From DASSFZ01 sp036514635 (GTDB lineage: Bacteria > Chloroflexota > Anaerolineae > Fen-1058): 38,158 bases of DNA. A program made the translations under genes and the position numbers. Below are positions 1 through 14,376 of the stretch, piece by piece; the stretch's first letter is position 1, and each line of letters begins with the position of its first letter. The stretch is from assembly GCA_036514635.1 (NCBI GenBank), contig DATBWU010000131.1:1-38158 (forward strand), given 5' to 3'. Under the pieces are notes generated by a model. It had not been told where the DNA came from. It made no database searches and worked only from the letters and a program-made list of their open reading frames with translations.

Positions 1-1
1 G

Positions 2-163
2 GGCGAGGGTGCACCTGGCGCTCAGGAATTGCCGCGCGCGCGAGATGAATGGTGGCGTCCCATCGCCTGGCTGGCACTGATGCTGCTTGTGGTTGAGTGG
101 TTGGTCGCGTATCGGGGGCAGGTGGTGCGGCTTCTAAAACGTTTTACGTTTCACGCATTATGA
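2..163 (+). CDS. C-terminal end of a membrane-anchored protein (partial, 5' end outside window)
   Basis: The reading frame is open from base 2 to a TGA at 161-163 and gives 53 residues. They contain one hydrophobic helix (RPIAWLALMLLVVEWLVAYRG) followed by a short basic tail (RLLKRF). This is the usual end of a single-pass protein anchored by a C-terminal helix, as in BatA-like or VWA proteins. The stop overlaps the start of the next gene as ATGA, so the two are probably translationally coupled. The last codons lie in a small word repeat (AAAACGTTTTACGTTTCACG). The family cannot be fixed from this fragment; a sister VWA protein is an inference from the neighbour. Confidence 0.6.
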   Translation, partial: GEGAPGAQELPRARDEWWRPIAWLALMLLVVEWLVAYRGQVVRLLKRFTFHAL

Positions 164-3057
164 GTCTCTCCTTTCTCTACCCCACAGCCTTATATGCCCT
201 TCTTCTACTGCCGCCGCTATTGGCGCTGCCGTTCGTAGGACGTCGTGCCTCGGCGCGAACGTTCAGCTTTTGGGCCGGGCTGGCGCTGCGCGCGATCGTC
301 CTGCTGGGATTGATCTTGGGCCTGGCCGGAACTCAGGTCGTTCAGGCCGTGAACGACACCACCGTCGTGTTTGTGGTCGATCACTCCGACAGCGTGCCGC
401 AGGCCGAGCAGGAGCGCGCCGAGGATTTCATTCGCGCAGCGCTGGCGAGCATGAAGCCGGGCGACCGCGCCGCCGTCGTCGTCTTTGGCGAAGAGGCCCT
501 GATCGAACGACTGGCTTCTGAGGAGCCGGCGCTGGCATCCATCACGTCTGTTCCGCGCACGACACACACGAATCTCGCCTCGGCGCTGCGGCTGGCGCTG
601 GCCCTCTTCCCCGAAGACACGCACAAGCGCATTGTGCTCCTGTCCGACGGCCTGGAAAACGCCGGCCACGCCGCCGATCTGGTAGACCTCGCCGCCGCAC
701 GCGGCGTGCAGATCGACGTGGCTCCGCTCATTGCGATCAGCGGCGCAGCCGAAACCTACCTGGACGCGCTCGAAGCGCCCGCGTCGGTTCGCCAGGGGCA
801 GGCGTTTGAAGTCGTCGCCGTCGTTCACAGCACCGCCGCCGGTTCGGCCACCGTGCGGTTGTTCGGCGATGGGCAGTTGATCGCCACACGCGACCTGGAC
901 GTGCGGCCCGGCGACCAGCGCGTCAGTTTTTCGCTGACCGCCGACCAGGCGGGCTTTCGCCGTTATACCGCCGAACTGCAAGCGGCGAGCGACACGCTGT
1001 CGCAGAACAACACGGCCTCGGCCTTCACCGTTGTTCACGGCCCGCCGCGCGTCTTGGTGATCGAAAACGCGCCCGGCGAGGCCGACAACCTGATCGCGAG
1101 CCTGCAATCGGCGAAGGTCGAGGTGGAGCGCCGCGCGCCCGACGGGTTGACCGACGACCTGGCGACACTCTCCGGTTACGACGCCGTGTTCCTGGTCAAC
1201 GTCCCCGCTACGGCGCTGCCCGATGCGGCCATGAGCACGCTGCCGTCTTACGTGCGCGATCTGGGCCGGGGATTGGTGATGATCGGCGGGCCGGAGACTT
1301 ACGGCGCAGGCGGCTACCTGCGCACGCCGATCGAAGAGGCGCTGCCGGTGGATATGGACGTCCGATCGCGCACGCGCGAACCCAACCTGGCTTTAGTGTT
1401 CGTGATCGACAAATCAGGCTCAATGGGCCGCTGCCACTGCGACGATCCGAACGCGCAGGTCGGCAGTTACGCCCGTGTCGAGAGCGGGCTGTCCAAAGTC
1501 GACATCGCCAAAGATGCCGTGATGCAGGCGTCGCGCGCCATCGGCCGCGCCGATTACCTCGGCGTCGTCGCGTTCGACGCCAACGCGCTGTGGGCGCTGC
1601 ACGTTCAAGAGATGACCGATCCCGGCCTCATCCAGCAGAGGATCGGCGGCATACGCGCCGAAGGCCAGACCAACGTCAACGCCGGGGTGAGTGAAGCGGA
1701 AGCCGCGCTGAAGGAAACTCCGGCGCGGCTCAAGCACGTTGTCTTGTTGACCGACGGCTGGAGCCATTCGTTTGAGTACCAGACGCTCGGACGCCGGTTG
1801 CAGGACGAAGGCATCACGTTGTCGGTCATCGCGGCGGGCAACGGATCGGCGACGTATCTGGAGCAACTGGCGCGCTCGGGCGGCGGGCGTTATTACGCCG
1901 CGCGCAACATGACCGACGTGCCCAGCCTTTTCTTCAAAGAGACGGTGGAAGCCGCCGGCTCGTACATCATCGAAGAGCCGTTTTACCCCGCGCCGGCCGG
2001 CACGACGCCGATCCTGCGCGGGCTGGACGTGACGGGCTTGCCGGCGCTGCGCGGCTACAACGGAACCACGCCCAAGTCCAGCGCGACTGTCTCGCTCGTC
2101 AGCGACCGGGGCGATCCGCTTCTGGCGACCTGGCAGTATGGCCTGGGCAATGCCGTGGCATGGACTTCCGACCTCAAAGGGCAGTGGGCGGCGGATTGGG
2201 TGAAGTGGGATGGGTTCAACACGTTCGTCGCGCAGTTGACGAACTGGGTCTTGCCGCAGCCGGAGGATGAAGGATTGCAGACGACGCTCGTCGCCGATAG
2301 CGGACAGACCTCGCTGCGGGTGACGTCGACGGATAGCGCCGGGCGTCCGCGCGACTTGCTCGACACGCGCGCGACGATCGTCGATCCCGATCTGGTTTCG
2401 CAAGCCGTCACGTTGACGCAAGTCGCGCCGGGGCAGTATCGCGGCGAATGGGCTGCCGCGCAGCCCGGCACGTATCTGGTACAGATCACGCAGCGCGATG
2501 CCGGTGGCACACCCATCGCCAGTGCGACGACCGGGCTGGTGGTGCCTTATTCTCCGGAGTACAAGATTCTGAGCGAGGCGGCGAGTGTGCTGCCCGAACT
2601 GGCCCGCGCGACCGGTGGGCAGGTCATCGCCGAGCCGGCGCTGGCGTTCGCGCCGCTCGCCCGACCGGCCACGCGCGCCGAGCCGATCTGGCCGTCGCTG
2701 CTGTTGATTGCGGCGCTGCTGTTCCCGCTGGACGTGGCCGCGCGGCGATTGCGCCTGACACGCGGCGATGTGCAGCGACTGTCGGTGTGGGTGCGCACGA
2801 CGTTCGGACGAGGATCGATTGCGGCTGCGCCTCGACCGCGTGCGCTGGGGACGCTGTTTTCGGCGCGAGATCGTGCACGCGGACGTGCGCGCGTGACTCG
2901 ATCGACATCCCCACCGCTAGAGGTCAAGGCAGAAGAAAAGCCCGCGCCGCCTTCCGTCGAGGACAGGCCATTGCCGCGCGAGGGAGCGGCTTCGCCCGAG
3001 GAGATGGCCCAGCGCCTGAAGCAAGCGAAGAGTCGCGTGCGCCGGTCGCGTTCCTAA
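160..3057 (+). CDS. Large membrane protein with two VWA domains and a glutamine-amidotransferase-like domain
   Basis: 965 residues from the ATG at 160, chosen because it overlaps the upstream stop (ATGA) and begins directly with a membrane segment; an in-frame start at 97 would lie inside the upstream gene. Two N-terminal membrane helices (about residues 4-27 and 42-60) are followed by a VWA domain with a degenerate metal site (DHSDS at about 74), a beta-sandwich region, a class-I-amidotransferase-like domain (GYDAVFLVN...GLVMIGGPETYGAGGY, about 295-400) and a second VWA domain with a canonical MIDAS motif DKSGSM at about 417. A last helix lies near 842-861, then a basic cytoplasmic tail. The order matches BatA-like/DUF VWA proteins often found beside MoxR ATPases and DUF58 proteins. 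The amidotransferase-like part shows no obvious catalytic Cys and is probably structural. The substrate is unknown. Confidence 0.85.
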   Translation: MSLSFLYPTALYALLLLPPLLALPFVGRRASARTFSFWAGLALRAIVLLGLILGLAGTQVVQAVNDTTVVFVVDHSDSVPQAEQERAEDFIRAALASMKPGDRAAVVVFGEEALIERLASEEPALASITSVPRTTHTNLASALRLALALFPEDTHKRIVLLSDGLENAGHAADLVDLAAARGVQIDVAPLIAISGAAETYLDALEAPASVRQGQAFEVVAVVHSTAAGSATVRLFGDGQLIATRDLDVRPGDQRVSFSLTADQAGFRRYTAELQAASDTLSQNNTASAFTVVHGPPRVLVIENAPGEADNLIASLQSAKVEVERRAPDGLTDDLATLSGYDAVFLVNVPATALPDAAMSTLPSYVRDLGRGLVMIGGPETYGAGGYLRTPIEEALPVDMDVRSRTREPNLALVFVIDKSGSMGRCHCDDPNAQVGSYARVESGLSKVDIAKDAVMQASRAIGRADYLGVVAFDANALWALHVQEMTDPGLIQQRIGGIRAEGQTNVNAGVSEAEAALKETPARLKHVVLLTDGWSHSFEYQTLGRRLQDEGITLSVIAAGNGSATYLEQLARSGGGRYYAARNMTDVPSLFFKETVEAAGSYIIEEPFYPAPAGTTPILRGLDVTGLPALRGYNGTTPKSSATVSLVSDRGDPLLATWQYGLGNAVAWTSDLKGQWAADWVKWDGFNTFVAQLTNWVLPQPEDEGLQTTLVADSGQTSLRVTSTDSAGRPRDLLDTRATIVDPDLVSQAVTLTQVAPGQYRGEWAAAQPGTYLVQITQRDAGGTPIASATTGLVVPYSPEYKILSEAASVLPELARATGGQVIAEPALAFAPLARPATRAEPIWPSLLLIAALLFPLDVAARRLRLTRGDVQRLSVWVRTTFGRGSIAAAPRPRALGTLFSARDRARGRARVTRSTSPPLEVKAEEKPAPPSVEDRPLPREGAASPEEMAQRLKQAKSRVRRSRS

Positions 3058-3063
3058 CTCACA

Positions 3064-3600
3064 TTATTTCGCTGGTACTTTCGACTGGCGAGTGACGTAC
3101 CATCCCAACACCAGCCCGTAGACCATGTGCGCGATGAAAAATGACATCACGTCGACGTACTGGGCCATGATCGGGTTGAGTAAAGGCAGCGTGAGCAGGC
3201 TGGCCAGTACCCACAACAGCGGGCCGACTGTCAGCGACCAGACGATTGGCGGGCCGGGCATCGTCGGCAGCAACAGCGCAAACACAAAACCCAGTCCGGC
3301 CGAGAGCGCGATGTGGAGCGACAGCCCAACGATCAGCGCCGCAAGATTGAATTGCATCAGCGTTTCAAGCGAGGCGCTCTGAAGGTCGCGAACGAGAGTC
3401 GCGCCGATCAGATTGACGGGCAACCAGAGACCTCGCCCGCTCAAGAGACCGTAGACCAATGCGATGACCACCATGGCCAGCCCACCGATCGCGCCGCCGA
3501 GCGCGCCGAACCGGTAGGGATACACATGAGCGGGCACGGACATCTCTGCTTTCGTCCGGTCCGGCACGGCCTTGGCTGTATCCGGTCGAACCTGTGACAT
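3064..3600 (-). CDS. Small four-helix membrane protein, function unknown
   Basis: 178 residues. A polar N-terminus of about 30 residues is followed by four hydrophobic segments (about 32-55, 83-110, 118-138 and 146-168) with Gly-rich stretches such as GALGGAIGGLAMVVIALVYGL. The ATG at 3598-3600 has a strong ribosome site on the minus strand (GGGGGGAGGTG, about 4 nt before ATC-ATG). It converges with the VWA gene, with only 6 bp between stops. The look is that of small Chloroflexota membrane proteins of uncharacterised families; I do not recognise a named one and assign no function. Confidence 0.65.
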   Translation of the reverse strand: MSQVRPDTAKAVPDRTKAEMSVPAHVYPYRFGALGGAIGGLAMVVIALVYGLLSGRGLWLPVNLIGATLVRDLQSASLETLMQFNLAALIVGLSLHIALSAGLGFVFALLLPTMPGPPIVWSLTVGPLLWVLASLLTLPLLNPIMAQYVDVMSFFIAHMVYGLVLGWYVTRQSKVPAK

Positions 3601-3670
3601 GATTCACCTCCCCCCAAATCTTGGCCTCAGTCGAGAACATTCGGTAATTGCCTTGCCCCTGCGTTGGATA

Positions 3671-3799
3671 TATACTGCGCGCGGTCACAAGTTGCGCCTT
3701 TTGCTGCTCAAAGCCCGCGTCCACGCGGGCGTCTATCCTGAGCGACCGCGAGGACGCGGTCGGTGAGCAAAACCGCAGATTGTTCCCGCGTCGAGTATA
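3671..3799 (-). repeat. 129-bp palindromic element, copy A
   Basis: Bounded by TATACT and AGTATA. It holds two adjacent hairpins (GCCCGCG-tcca-CGCGGGC and a GACCGCG/CGCGGTC stem) inside outer complementary blocks (TTGCTGCTCAA / GGTGAGCAA). The same 129-bp unit recurs at 5627, 28455 and 29757. Listed as minus because it is the reverse complement of the 5627 and 28455 copies. It sits upstream of the small membrane protein, and its TATA-rich edge could add promoter-like sequence there (inference). Confidence 0.85.
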
Positions 3800-3871
3800 G
3801 TATAGGCCCATTGTCAACAAAGGATACGTGCGGCTTACCAGGGAGGATGGATCACATTTAGAAGCAAAACA

Positions 3872-3901
3872 GAAACCGGGCCTCTCAAGAGACCCGGTTT
3901 C
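3872..3901 (-). terminator. Intrinsic terminator, probably for glnA
   Basis: A 9-bp perfect outer stem (GAAACCGGG / CCCGGTTTC) encloses a short CTCT/AGAG inner stem. On the minus strand it is followed by TCTGTTTTGCTT, a broken T-tract. It lies about 185 bp beyond the glnA stop, with the TIR-bounded element at 3932-4083 in between, so that element may have inserted between the gene and its terminator. Confidence 0.6.
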
Positions 3902-3931
3902 CGGTGCATCCAATAGAAGAGCCGACACGCG

Positions 3932-4083
3932 CTAAGAGCCTGTCAGAAAACCTTGGAACGCGGACTTCAGTCCGCGCAGGCTGACCCCACTCCGCTTGCC
4001 CATGTCCGCCGTAAGGCGGTGGGCCGCCAGGCGCGCTGCGGGGGCAAGTGAGCCTGCGATCCGGTTTTCGGATAGGTTCTAAG
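3932..4083. mobile_element. MITE-like element with imperfect 21-bp terminal inverted repeats
   Basis: The left end CTAAGAGCCTGTCAGAAAAC and the right end (rc) CTTAGAACCTATCCGAAAAC match except for four positions over 21 bp. A TAA flanks both sides of the GAGCC...GGTTC core, as a 3-bp target duplication would. The interior has a palindrome CGCGGACT-tc-AGTCCGCG (3960-3977) and no coding potential. The end consensus GAGYCTGTCWGAAAA is shared with the element at 9120-9249. No transposase is present, so any mobility would need one elsewhere in the genome. Confidence 0.55.
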
Positions 4084-4085
4084 TC

Positions 4086-5573
<1,488 letters not shown>

Positions 5574-5626
5574 GCTTGTTCCTCCATAGGTTTTGATTGC
5601 AGGTAGATGAACTCGACTGACGAATC

Positions 5627-5755
5627 TATACTCGACGCGGGAACAATCTGCGGTTACGCTCACCGACCGCGTCCTCGCGGTCGATCAGGATAGACGCCCG
5701 CGCGGACGCGGGCTTTGAGCAGCAAAAAGCGCAACGTGTGACCGCGCGCAGTATA
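5627..5755 (+). repeat. 129-bp palindromic element, copy B
   Basis: Starts TATACTCGACGCGGG and ends GCGCGCAGTATA; exactly 129 bp. Same two-hairpin core as copy A in the opposite orientation. It fills the gap between the LysE stop (5767) and glnA, so any glnA promoter must lie in it or immediately beside it. Its edge reads GAGTATAGATTC on the glnA strand, a possible -10-like sequence, but no matching -35 is visible. Confidence 0.85.
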
Positions 5756-5766
5756 TCGCGACGGCG

Positions 5767-6396
5767 TCAGGCCACGGCGCTCAATATTTGCGAAGCCAGC
5801 ATGGCTCCGAAGACGATCAAAACCGCGCCGCAGACGAAGGTGACTGTGCGGAAGGTCACCGGTGTCATGATGCGTTTGCTCCAGCGCACGGCGAAAGCCA
5901 TCAGAAAAGCCCACGCCAGCGTGCCGGCCAGGAAGCCGATGATGAACGAGAACACGTCGGGGGGCGTCGCCCCGACGACGCCCGTCGCTACCAGCGAGGC
6001 GCTCACCGACAGCCAGTAACCGACTGCCATCGGATTCGCCACCGAGATCACCATGCCGCTGCGAAAGGCGCTGGTGGCTACCGTCGCGGCTTCGACCGAT
6101 GGCAGGCCGGACGACTTGATCGCGTCGCGAATGCCGCACGCCCCCAGATAGATCAACACGCCGGCGCCGACCACCGATAACACGCCGCGCACCCAACCCG
6201 TCTGGATCAGCGGCGCAAGTCCCAGCACTGCGATCAGGCACCACATCGCGTCACCGATGATCGAGCCGAGCTGAACGCGCAAGGCCGGGCCGAAACCGCC
6301 GCGCAGCCCACGGCGGATGGTTTCCAGTGCGACCGGCCCGGGTGGTGCGCTGAATGAAATGGCGATCATAGCCCCGGCGAGAGCAGTTGTGAGCAT
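5767..6396 (-). CDS. LysE/RhtB-family amino-acid exporter
   Basis: 209 residues, an inner-membrane exporter of the LysE superfamily with about six hydrophobic segments. The N-terminus (ISFSAPPGPVALETIRRGLRGG) carries the family signature PGP followed by a Gly/Arg-rich loop. The start at 6394-6396 is chosen for GGAGG about 9 nt upstream and because it begins at the first helix; longer frames run into a promoter and leader. The substrate cannot be told from sequence. The leader (6397-6549) has an excellent promoter and a terminator-like hairpin, so expression is probably attenuated. The gene ends 12 bp before repeat copy B. Confidence 0.85.
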   Translation of the reverse strand: MLTTALAGAMIAISFSAPPGPVALETIRRGLRGGFGPALRVQLGSIIGDAMWCLIAVLGLAPLIQTGWVRGVLSVVGAGVLIYLGACGIRDAIKSSGLPSVEAATVATSAFRSGMVISVANPMAVGYWLSVSASLVATGVVGATPPDVFSFIIGFLAGTLAWAFLMAFAVRWSKRIMTPVTFRTVTFVCGAVLIVFGAMLASQILSAVA

Positions 6397-6549
6397 CGCT
6401 GTAAATCCTCCGGGAAAAAGGGAAACGCCTCCCCGCGCAGCGTGATGCGCAAGGAGGCGTCGTGGCCTTACTCGATGATTCGATTGTCTATCCGCCGATT
6501 CACAGCCCGGCGTTGTGCAAACTATAACATAGCCGGTGACGCACGTCAA
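6397..6549 (-). promoter_or_regulatory. Promoter and structured leader of the LysE-family gene (candidate cis-regulatory RNA)
   Basis: On the minus strand, -35 TTGACG (6544-6549) and -10 TATAGT (6521-6526) are 17 bp apart, predicting a leader of about 118 nt. The leader has a CGCCG/CGGCG hairpin, then the motif GGCCACGACGCC (6456-6467), then a two-part hairpin: 8 bp ACGCCTCC/GGAGGCGT plus an inner 5 bp GCGCA/TGCGC, followed by TTTCCCTTTTT. The CCTCC arm could alternatively pair with the ribosome site GGAGG. The same motif plus hairpin layout precedes the gene at 16067-17371. A metabolite- or ion-responsive element is an inference; I cannot assign a known riboswitch class. Confidence 0.6.
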
Positions 6550-6582
6550 GCACCTGGTTTCTAACCGGTGCTTCCCACCGAC

Positions 6583-7188
6583 TTATTTCGTGCGAACTGG
6601 CTGAGTCGTGCGACCCTCTTTTGGTGCGGCTTGACCGAGTATGTCTTCGGCGGTCTGGCGCATCGTGCGGCGTGTCTCGCGCGATTGGCGCTGGATGCTC
6701 AGATAGGCCTCTTCCTCGCTCAAGCCCGATTGAACCAGCACACCTTTGGCGCGCTCGACGAGCTTGCGCGTCTCCAGATTCTGGCGCAGTTCGGCGTTCT
6801 CACGCGCGGTGGCCTGCGCGTCTTCGAATCGAGCCAGCGCCACGCCGATCGCCGCGGCGAGATCGCGCTCGTTCACCGGCTTGACCAGATAACCCTGGAT
6901 CGGCAGCTGCACCGCGCGCTCGATCAGGTCTTGCTGGCTGTAGGCCGTCAGAATCAAGATCGGCATCGGATGCTTGCGCGCGATGACGCGCGCCGCCTCC
7001 AGCCCGTCGGTGAGCGGCATCTGAATGTCCAAGATCGCCAGGTCCGCGCCGGCGGTGCGTGCCAGGTTCAAGGCTTCGCGCCCGTTGCTCGCCAGGAACA
7101 CCTCGTGTCCCAGTTCGGTGAGCATGACGCGCAAGCCCAAGCGGATGATCGATTCATCATCTGCAACGATAATTCTCAACTGTTTCAC
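6583..7188 (-). CDS. ANTAR-domain response regulator (transcription antiterminator type)
   Basis: 201 residues. An N-terminal receiver domain (residues 1-120: acidic DDE near 10-12, phospho-acceptor Asp in LAILDIQMP at about 54, conserved Lys in LVKPV) is followed by a short coiled linker and a C-terminal ANTAR domain (ETRKLVERAKGVLVQ...SGLSEEEAYLSIQRQSRETRRTM). Known ANTAR regulators (AmiR, NasR, EutV, PdtaR) bind paired RNA hairpins in leaders and prevent termination. It lies 52 bp downstream of the histidine kinase on the same strand, in the EutW/EutV or PdtaS/PdtaR arrangement. Its position among nitrogen genes, and the terminator in the amt leader at 17988, make nitrogen genes its likely targets (inference). 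Confidence 0.93.
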   Translation of the reverse strand: MKQLRIIVADDESIIRLGLRVMLTELGHEVFLASNGREALNLARTAGADLAILDIQMPLTDGLEAARVIARKHPMPILILTAYSQQDLIERAVQLPIQGYLVKPVNERDLAAAIGVALARFEDAQATARENAELRQNLETRKLVERAKGVLVQSGLSEEEAYLSIQRQSRETRRTMRQTAEDILGQAAPKEGRTTQPVRTK

Positions 7189-7240
7189 GCTAAGACCCTC
7201 TAATTCTTCCGTCGTTGGTCTTCGACCATTCGCCGCTGCT

Positions 7241-8899
7241 TCAAGATTCGGCGGTTATCTTGTCCAACGAGTGCGGCAATCGAATGATCGCCTGCGTGCC
7301 GTCCGGGCCGCTCTTGAAAGTGATTTTACCATGAAGGTCGTCTCGCACCAGCGTCTCGACGATCTCCAGTCCCAGGCTCGACGGGCGACTAGTGGGCAAT
7401 CCGATGCCGTCGTCGCCGACGGAGACGACGTAGGCCTTTGGCCCGCGCCCCAGATCGATTCGCACGATGCCCTCGGTGCGGCCGACGAAGGCGTGCTCCA
7501 GCGCGTTTTGCAGAAGCTCGTTGATCACCAGCGCCAGCGAGGTCGCCGGTTTCGACGGCAGGATCAGCGCCTCGCCTTCGACGCGAATCTCGATGTGCAG
7601 ATCGGGCCGGAGCATGTTCTGCGCCACGTGATGCGCAATGCGCACGCACACGTCTTTCACATCGACCAGCCGGTAGCCTTCTTGCGCCAGCACCTCGTGG
7701 ACGGCGGCAATGCTCAACACGCGGTTCACGCTGATGTGCATGGCCTGGGCCGCGTCCTGCGCGGTCAAGCGCTGACCGTCGCCGGCCTGCATGCGCAGCA
7801 GAAGGGCCACCGTTTGCAGGTTGTTCTTGATCCGATGATGCATCTCGCGCACGATGGCCGCGTTCGTCACCAACCGCGCGTTCTCGATAGCCAGCGCCGT
7901 CTGATTGGCGAGCGTCGAGAACAGTGCGATCTGCTCCGGGGTGAACTGGTGCGGGCGATCGGTGTAACAGTTCAAGACGCCGATCACGCGCTCGCGCACG
8001 ATCAACGGCACGCACAGCAGCGACACCAGCCCGGTCTCCCGCGCCAGCTCGGAAAAGCGATAACGCGGATCGCTGCGAACGTCGACGACGGCGATCGGTT
8101 TCTTGTCGCGGATGACAATGCCGGCGATGCCTTCGCCCACCTTCAGCGGCGGCCGGTCGCGGTAAGCCGGGTGGGTGCTGCGGGCCGACTTCATCACCAC
8201 TTCGCCGCTCTCCTCATCGATGAGCTGCAGCGAGCAGACCGGCGTATTCATCACTTTCGACGCCATCTCGACGACCAGATCGAGAATCTCGTCGAGGTAC
8301 AGCGGCGAGGTGACGGCCTCGCTCACTTTCGCCAGCGTCGTCAGCTCGGCGATCTGGCGGTTCATGTTGTCGTACAGGATCGCCCGATCGAGCGCGCCGG
8401 CGGCCAGGTCGCCGATCAAAGACAGCAGCTCAATCTCGTCGTCCGAGAACGTGTGATACTCCGCCGTCTGCACGTTCATTGCGCCGATGACGTGCTGCCG
8501 ATTCACCAGCGGCACGGCGAGCAGCGAGCGCAGGTTGCTCTCGCGCGTCTCCGGCAGGAACTTGAAGCGCGGATCGGCCTGCGCCTCCACGACGGCGACC
8601 GGTTCCCCGTGCTCAGCGGCCCAGCCGGTGAGGCCCTCGCCCAGCCGCAGCAGGGCGCGACCCACGGCGTTGCGCGCCAGCCCGGTCGAGGCGCGCAGCC
8701 GGAGGGTATCGCTGCCCGGATCGAGCAGATAGATCGAGCACGAATCGACGTGCATCGCGTGCGCCGTACGCCGGGCAATCAAATCGAGCGTCGTGTCCAG
8801 GTCCCACGCGGCGAACAACGCCTGAGCGATCTCGCGCAGGCCGGCCATCGCGCCCGTGGAGTGTGCATCGCGACTGCGGAGAGCCATGTCGTCGGACAT
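7241..8899 (-). CDS. Sensor histidine kinase, GAF-GAF-HisKA_2-HATPase
   Basis: 552 residues from the ATG at 8897-8899, cytosolic with no membrane segment. Two GAF domains (about 20-170 and 190-340) precede a HisKA_2-type dimerisation domain with the phospho-acceptor His in EMHHRIKNNLQTVALLL (about 355) and an ATPase domain with the N-box LALVINELLQNALEHA and G-box VGDDGIGLP. HisKA_2 kinases with GAF or PAS sensors pair with ANTAR regulators (PdtaS, EutW), which matches the downstream gene. The start is uncertain: no ribosome site is visible, and TACAAT lies 7 nt before the ATG, which would fit a leaderless transcript. Alternatives are ATG 8887 or an extension to 8974. The signal sensed is unknown. 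Confidence 0.92.
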   Translation of the reverse strand: MSDDMALRSRDAHSTGAMAGLREIAQALFAAWDLDTTLDLIARRTAHAMHVDSCSIYLLDPGSDTLRLRASTGLARNAVGRALLRLGEGLTGWAAEHGEPVAVVEAQADPRFKFLPETRESNLRSLLAVPLVNRQHVIGAMNVQTAEYHTFSDDEIELLSLIGDLAAGALDRAILYDNMNRQIAELTTLAKVSEAVTSPLYLDEILDLVVEMASKVMNTPVCSLQLIDEESGEVVMKSARSTHPAYRDRPPLKVGEGIAGIVIRDKKPIAVVDVRSDPRYRFSELARETGLVSLLCVPLIVRERVIGVLNCYTDRPHQFTPEQIALFSTLANQTALAIENARLVTNAAIVREMHHRIKNNLQTVALLLRMQAGDGQRLTAQDAAQAMHISVNRVLSIAAVHEVLAQEGYRLVDVKDVCVRIAHHVAQNMLRPDLHIEIRVEGEALILPSKPATSLALVINELLQNALEHAFVGRTEGIVRIDLGRGPKAYVVSVGDDGIGLPTSRPSSLGLEIVETLVRDDLHGKITFKSGPDGTQAIIRLPHSLDKITAES

Positions 8900-9007
8900 G
8901 CTCAATATTGTACCGCAGGTTCGAATTCCGATTGCGGATGTCGTATTCCCCCGCAGCAATTGCACCAAGCTCAATCGGTGTTTCCAGGAGATCGGGGCAA
9001 CGAATCA

Positions 9008-9063
9008 GCAACGGGTAAACGAATACAGGCCGCCGTGCTGGCGCAGATTCGTTTACCCGTTGC
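9008..9063. repeat. 17-bp perfect inverted repeat
   Basis: Arms GCAACGGGTAAACGAAT (9008-9024) and its exact reverse complement (9047-9063) flank a 22-nt loop. It lies in the 417-bp gap upstream of the histidine kinase, is not followed by a T-tract, and resembles the other word-type palindromes in this window. Confidence 0.75.
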
Positions 9064-9119
9064 CCATCCGATGCCGGCGTGTGTTCGCGGATCAGAATTT
9101 GGTTGCGGCGGAAGGCTAC

Positions 9120-9249
9120 GAGTCTGTCTGAAAAGTTGCTCGAAGCCCGCGTCTCGCGGGCGTCCACTCCGCGAACAGCACGCGGAGCGCAAGCAGCCGC
9201 GAGGGCGCGGTGGACAGAGCACCGTATTTTGAGGTTTTCAGACAGTCTC
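9120..9249. mobile_element. MITE-like element with 15-bp terminal inverted repeats
   Basis: The ends GAGTCTGTCTGAAAA and TTTTCAGACAGTCTC are inverted repeats with one mismatch. The 130-bp interior holds GC-rich hairpins, including GCCCGCG-TCT-CGCGGGC, similar to the core of the 129-bp element. There is no coding potential and no clear target duplication. The ends match the consensus GAGYCTGTCWGAAAA of the 3932 element, so both may depend on the same absent transposase. Confidence 0.55.
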
Positions 9250-9308
9250 AGTAGATCACGGATCGCCGACTTCAGTCGGCGTGCCATGTGTTTTCGTGAT
9301 CTACTGAG
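9247..9308. repeat. Nested palindrome downstream of gltB
   Basis: Outer arms CTCAGTAGATCACG (9247-9260) and CGTGATCTACTGAG (9295-9308) are perfectly complementary. An inner palindrome GCCGACT-TC-AGTCGGC lies at 9264-9279. It starts 9 bp past the gltB stop on the minus strand and could act in 3'-end formation, but it has no T-tract. The inner GACTTCAGTC core is shared with the 3932 element. Confidence 0.65.
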
Positions 9309-9316
9309 TCTCGGTT

Positions 9317-13948
<4,632 letters not shown>

Positions 13949-14127
13949 GGCAACCTCCCAGGTTCGGTGAGCTGTAAATCCGCGCACAAGCGGGGCCGTG
14001 TATGTTGAGTCTACGATACACGTCGGACGCTGTCGCCACCGAAGCGGGCCATTTCGCCGGCTTACCCATTTAGGCCACGCACACGAAGGCTGCCTGTGCA
14101 GACTGCCCTAATTGTGTTACTTCCTCC
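13949..14127 (-). other. gltB upstream region with hairpins
   Basis: A 179-bp gap between gltB and the small gene. It contains a stem CGTGTAT/ATACACG (13997-14003 with 14016-14022) and GC-rich complementary blocks around 14030-14070. No convincing -35/-10 pair or T-tract is visible, and I find no known glutamine-riboswitch motif. It may be a leader, but this is not supported beyond the hairpins. Confidence 0.35.
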
Positions 14128-14328
14128 TCATGCAAGTGCGAGTGCGTTCAGGCTGGCTGCCTCAAGTCGCTCAAGGAGCATCTTCAGCGAGGTCTCTTGC
14201 TTCTTCAACATGCCACGATAGTCGCGGCTGTCAGTGTGACGGATCTCTGTCCGCAGATCGGAAAGGCAACCTTGCAGCATGTCGCGCAACATCTCGGCTT
14301 CCTCGGGCATCAGATGAACCTGGATCAC
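14128..14328 (-). CDS. Small conserved soluble protein, function unknown
   Basis: 66 residues starting at a GTG (14326-14328) with GGGAGG 5 nt upstream. The protein is helical and charged (HLMPEEAEMLRDMLQGCLSDLRTEIRHTDSRDYRGMLKKQE), predicted as two long helices with heptad-like spacing. Its good ribosome site, plausible codon use and protein-like composition argue it is real. I have a general memory of similar 60-70-residue proteins in Chloroflexota but no function. It lies 48 bp downstream of the amt gene on the same strand and may share its transcript. Confidence 0.7.
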   Translation of the reverse strand: MIQVHLMPEEAEMLRDMLQGCLSDLRTEIRHTDSRDYRGMLKKQETSLKMLLERLEAASLNALALA

Positions 14329-14376
14329 AATTCCTCCCTTGGCTTATGGATGATGGTGGATCCGAAACCGCCCAAC

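Noticed and set aside
97..159. Upstream start extending the VWA protein by 21 residues
   Set aside because: It would lie within the coding end of the upstream gene; the ATG at 160 overlaps that stop (ATGA) and begins the first membrane helix.
217..1107. Long minus-strand open frames opposite the VWA, glnA, gltB and hem genes
   Set aside because: High GC leaves antisense frames open by chance. They are Arg/Ala/Gly-rich, have no ribosome sites and overlap well-identified genes.
5664..6244. Open frame running from element copy B through the LysE gene in another frame
   Set aside because: It is a shadow of the LysE gene extended by the open frame of the repeat; no start signal or protein-like composition.
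13949..14127. Glutamine riboswitch in the gltB leader
   Set aside because: Hairpins exist but the conserved glnA-motif sequences are not visible.
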